Assembly (NCBI GenBank): GCA_035256745.1
Contig: DATEXQ010000043.1
Location: 1-6,428 of the forward strand
Direction of reading: 5' to 3'
From: DATEXQ01 sp035256745
GTDB taxonomy: Bacteria > Patescibacteriota > Microgenomatia > UBA8517
Length of the DNA stretch: 6,428 nt
This document shows positions 5,139 to 6,428 of the stretch, piece after piece. Under the pieces are notes generated by a model. The model was not told the DNA's origin, made no database searches, and saw only the letters and a list, made by a program, of their open reading frames with translations. Every line of letters starts with the position of its first letter. Position 1 is the first letter of the stretch. The position numbers were made by a program, and so were the translations under genes.

Positions 5139-5384
5139 ATGAAGAGGGGATTTGTTAGTATTTTGGTTCTTATCTTATTTTTTATTTTTATAGCTTTTAT
5201 AGGTTGGCAATATCTTCTTTATAAATCAGAATCTACTAGTTGCGAAGCAAGTAGTAAGTTTGCTAATTCTTGTTCCTTGGGTTCTTATTGTTTACCTTCA
5301 GTAAAAACCAGTACAGCAACTGGTTTTTGCAGGCCTTATCTTAGTTTCCTTTTTGATTCTTTGAACCTGAGACTTCCTTTTTAA
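5139..5384 (+). CDS. Small membrane-anchored Cys-containing protein, 81 aa, function unknown
   Basis: The protein starts MKRG, followed by one long hydrophobic segment (about 5-25, ending in GWQYLLYK), which is either a signal peptide or an N-terminal membrane anchor. The outer part has four cysteines (35, 45, 51, 64) with GSYC and GFC spacing, suggesting two disulfides in a small domain outside the cell, and a hydrophobic end (YLSFLFDSLNLRLPF). I do not recognise a family. The start is supported by a consensus -10 six bases upstream rather than by a ribosome site, so the mRNA is probably leaderless. A perfect terminator-like hairpin lies inside the frame (5303-5328, codons about 55-63). Either the full protein is made despite it or the transcript is often cut short. 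It sits between tRNA-Ile and a noncoding unit on the rRNA strand. Confidence 0.7.
   Translation: MKRGFVSILVLILFFIFIAFIGWQYLLYKSESTSCEASSKFANSCSLGSYCLPSVKTSTATGFCRPYLSFLFDSLNLRLPF
5303..5328 (+). terminator. Terminator-like hairpin inside the 81-aa gene
   Basis: AAAAACCAGT (5303-5312), a 6-nt loop, ACTGGTTTTT (5319-5328): a perfect 10-bp repeat with A-tract and T-tract on either side, the layout of a bidirectional intrinsic terminator. No other terminator follows the gene before the next promoter at 5419. Confidence 0.5.
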
Positions 5385-5418
5385 TATTTAAATATCGATA
5401 AAATATTGGAAGCTACTA

Positions 5419-5447
5419 TTGACGAAAAACCCCGTTGCTAATATAAT
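5419..5447 (+). promoter_or_regulatory. Strong sigma70 promoter ahead of the noncoding unit and tRNA-Ala/23S
   Basis: TTGACG (5419-5424, 5 of 6), an exact 17-nt spacer and TATAAT (5442-5447, 6 of 6). This is the best promoter in the window; the start should be near 5454. It is also the only consensus promoter I find upstream of tRNA-Ala and 23S. Confidence 0.8.
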
Positions 5448-5453
5448 ACAGTT

Positions 5454-5621
5454 TACCTTTTGAATATGTCTGTTAGCAGACGAGGCTAGTATATCTGATG
5501 AAAAGCGTAAAATTAATTTCAAAACAACCCCGAAGGATTTTGTGTGGTATAGATGAAGGGGGATAATAGCAAATTTATTTTCGTTTTTCTGGTAACCAGC
5601 CTTAGGGCTGGTTTTTGTTTT
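5454..5621 (+). ncRNA. Putative structured small RNA or attenuated 23S leader
   Basis: A segment of about 165 nt between a consensus promoter and a strong terminator, without a convincing reading frame. Nested pairings give a rod-like fold: GTTTACC (5451-5457) with GGTAAC (5591-5596), GCTAGTAT (5485-5492) with ATAATAGC (5563-5570), CCCC (5528-5531) with GGGG (5558-5561), plus a side hairpin GTCTG-TTAG-CAGAC (5468-5481). The outermost helix uses bases of the terminator stem, so the two compete. Size and rod shape recall 6S RNA, but no sequence match to 6S, SRP, tmRNA, RNase P or T-box signatures was seen. The alternative is a leader whose terminator controls entry into tRNA-Ala and 23S. Confidence 0.5.
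5594..5621 (+). terminator. Intrinsic terminator before tRNA-Ala
   Basis: AACCAGCC (5594-5601), TTAG loop, GGCTGGTT (5606-5613) and a T-rich tail to 5621. It would stop transcripts from the promoter at 5419 before the tRNA-Ala and 23S genes unless antiterminated. Confidence 0.8.
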
Positions 5622-5661
5622 ATAGACCTTTAAAAGTTAGCCGGGGGATTTTTTAATACTA

Positions 5662-5735
5662 GGGCCCGAAGTTTACCTGGTTTGAACGCGTCATTTGCAA
5701 TGACGAGGCAGGGAGTTCGACTCTCCCCGGGTCCA
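5662..5735 (+). tRNA. tRNA-Ala (anticodon TGC)
   Basis: A 74-nt cloverleaf. Acceptor GGGCCCG pairs with CGGGTCC and contains the G3-U70 wobble (5664 with 5732) that defines alanine identity; discriminator A5735. D arm GTTT/GAAC. Anticodon stem CGTCA/TGACG with loop TTTGCAA, so TGC. T arm GGGAG/CTCCC with TTCGACT. CCA is not encoded. It is the second classical spacer tRNA, about 150 nt ahead of 23S and most likely co-transcribed with it, since no good promoter lies between. Confidence 0.97.
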
Positions 5736-5751
5736 CCCTAATTGGTGCTTC

Positions 5752-5797
5752 TTAAATGGCGGTTGGCGACTGGTTTTCGTCGCGAGCCGCCACTTAA
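5752..5797 (+). other. Long hairpin in the 23S leader (probable processing stem)
   Basis: TTAA (5752-5755)/TTAA (5794-5797), GGCGG (5758-5762)/CCGCC (5787-5791) and GCGAC (5766-5770)/GTCGC (5779-5783) stack into one stem between tRNA-Ala and 23S. It is a likely RNase III type processing site. A second hairpin CTCCATA/TATGGAG (5848-5871) follows. Confidence 0.5.
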
Positions 5798-5819
5798 AAG
5801 GTACTAATTTAAATAGATT

Positions 5820-5833
5820 TGTTCTTTGAAATC
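5820..5833 (+). promoter_or_regulatory. boxA-like antitermination motif ahead of 23S
   Basis: TGTTCTTTGAAATC matches the boxA-type sequence found in many bacterial rRNA leaders just before 16S or 23S. It suggests that the tRNA-Ala/23S transcript is loaded with antitermination factors (NusB-S10 in known systems). Confidence 0.5.
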
Positions 5834-5884
5834 TGAAGAGAAATTATCTCCATATTTTTTTGTATATGGAGTAGGCCTAAAAAA

Positions 5885-6428
<544 letters not shown>

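Noticed and set aside
5495..5501. CTGATGA, the core of hammerhead ribozymes
   Set aside because: No matching GAAA core with the required stem II and stem III was found; the heptamer alone is not evidence.

Overview
The window looks like a piece of an AT-rich genome of a Candidate Phyla Radiation (Patescibacteria, probably Microgenomates-like) bacterium. The pointers are a 16S rRNA gene interrupted by an intron carrying a LAGLIDADG homing endonuclease, very short simple genes, tRNAs without encoded CCA, standard genetic code, and a VirD4/TraG-like ATPase of the kind common in CPR genomes. The phylum is inferred from these features, not from a database comparison.

Layout: (1) 1-1115 is the 3' part of 16S rRNA. 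It is interrupted by an 850-nt insertion (about 142-991) in the universally conserved GTACACACCGCC/CGTC decoding-site segment. The insertion encodes a single-motif LAGLIDADG endonuclease. Its RNA has a domain-V-like hairpin with a CGC triad and a 6-bp IBS1-EBS1 match, so I read it as a degenerate group II intron rather than the group I intron one would assume from the ORF. (2) 1116-1292 is the 16S trailer, ending in an intrinsic terminator. (3) 1300-4876 lies on the opposite strand: a small Cys-rich exported protein with a long leader and a consensus promoter, a 780-aa conjugative/secretion-type ATPase with an almost leaderless start, and a 57-aa single-pass membrane protein with its own terminator. 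(4) 4900-5385 on the + strand holds a boxA-like motif, an extended -10 promoter, tRNA-Ile(GAT), then a leaderless 81-aa membrane/exported protein. (5) 5419-5621 is a consensus promoter, a ~165-nt noncoding structured segment and a strong terminator. (6) tRNA-Ala(TGC) at 5662-5735, a processing stem, a boxA-like motif, and the 5' end of 23S rRNA from about 5885 running off the window.

The order 16S - tRNA-Ile - tRNA-Ala - 23S is that of a classical rrn operon. Here it is stretched to about 4.77 kb between the rRNAs and broken into separate transcription units by inserted genes, several of them transcribed against the rRNA. 16S and 23S can therefore hardly be one primary transcript. The only consensus promoter ahead of tRNA-Ala/23S within the window is followed by a strong terminator, so the intervening RNA is either an independent small RNA or an attenuated rRNA leader.
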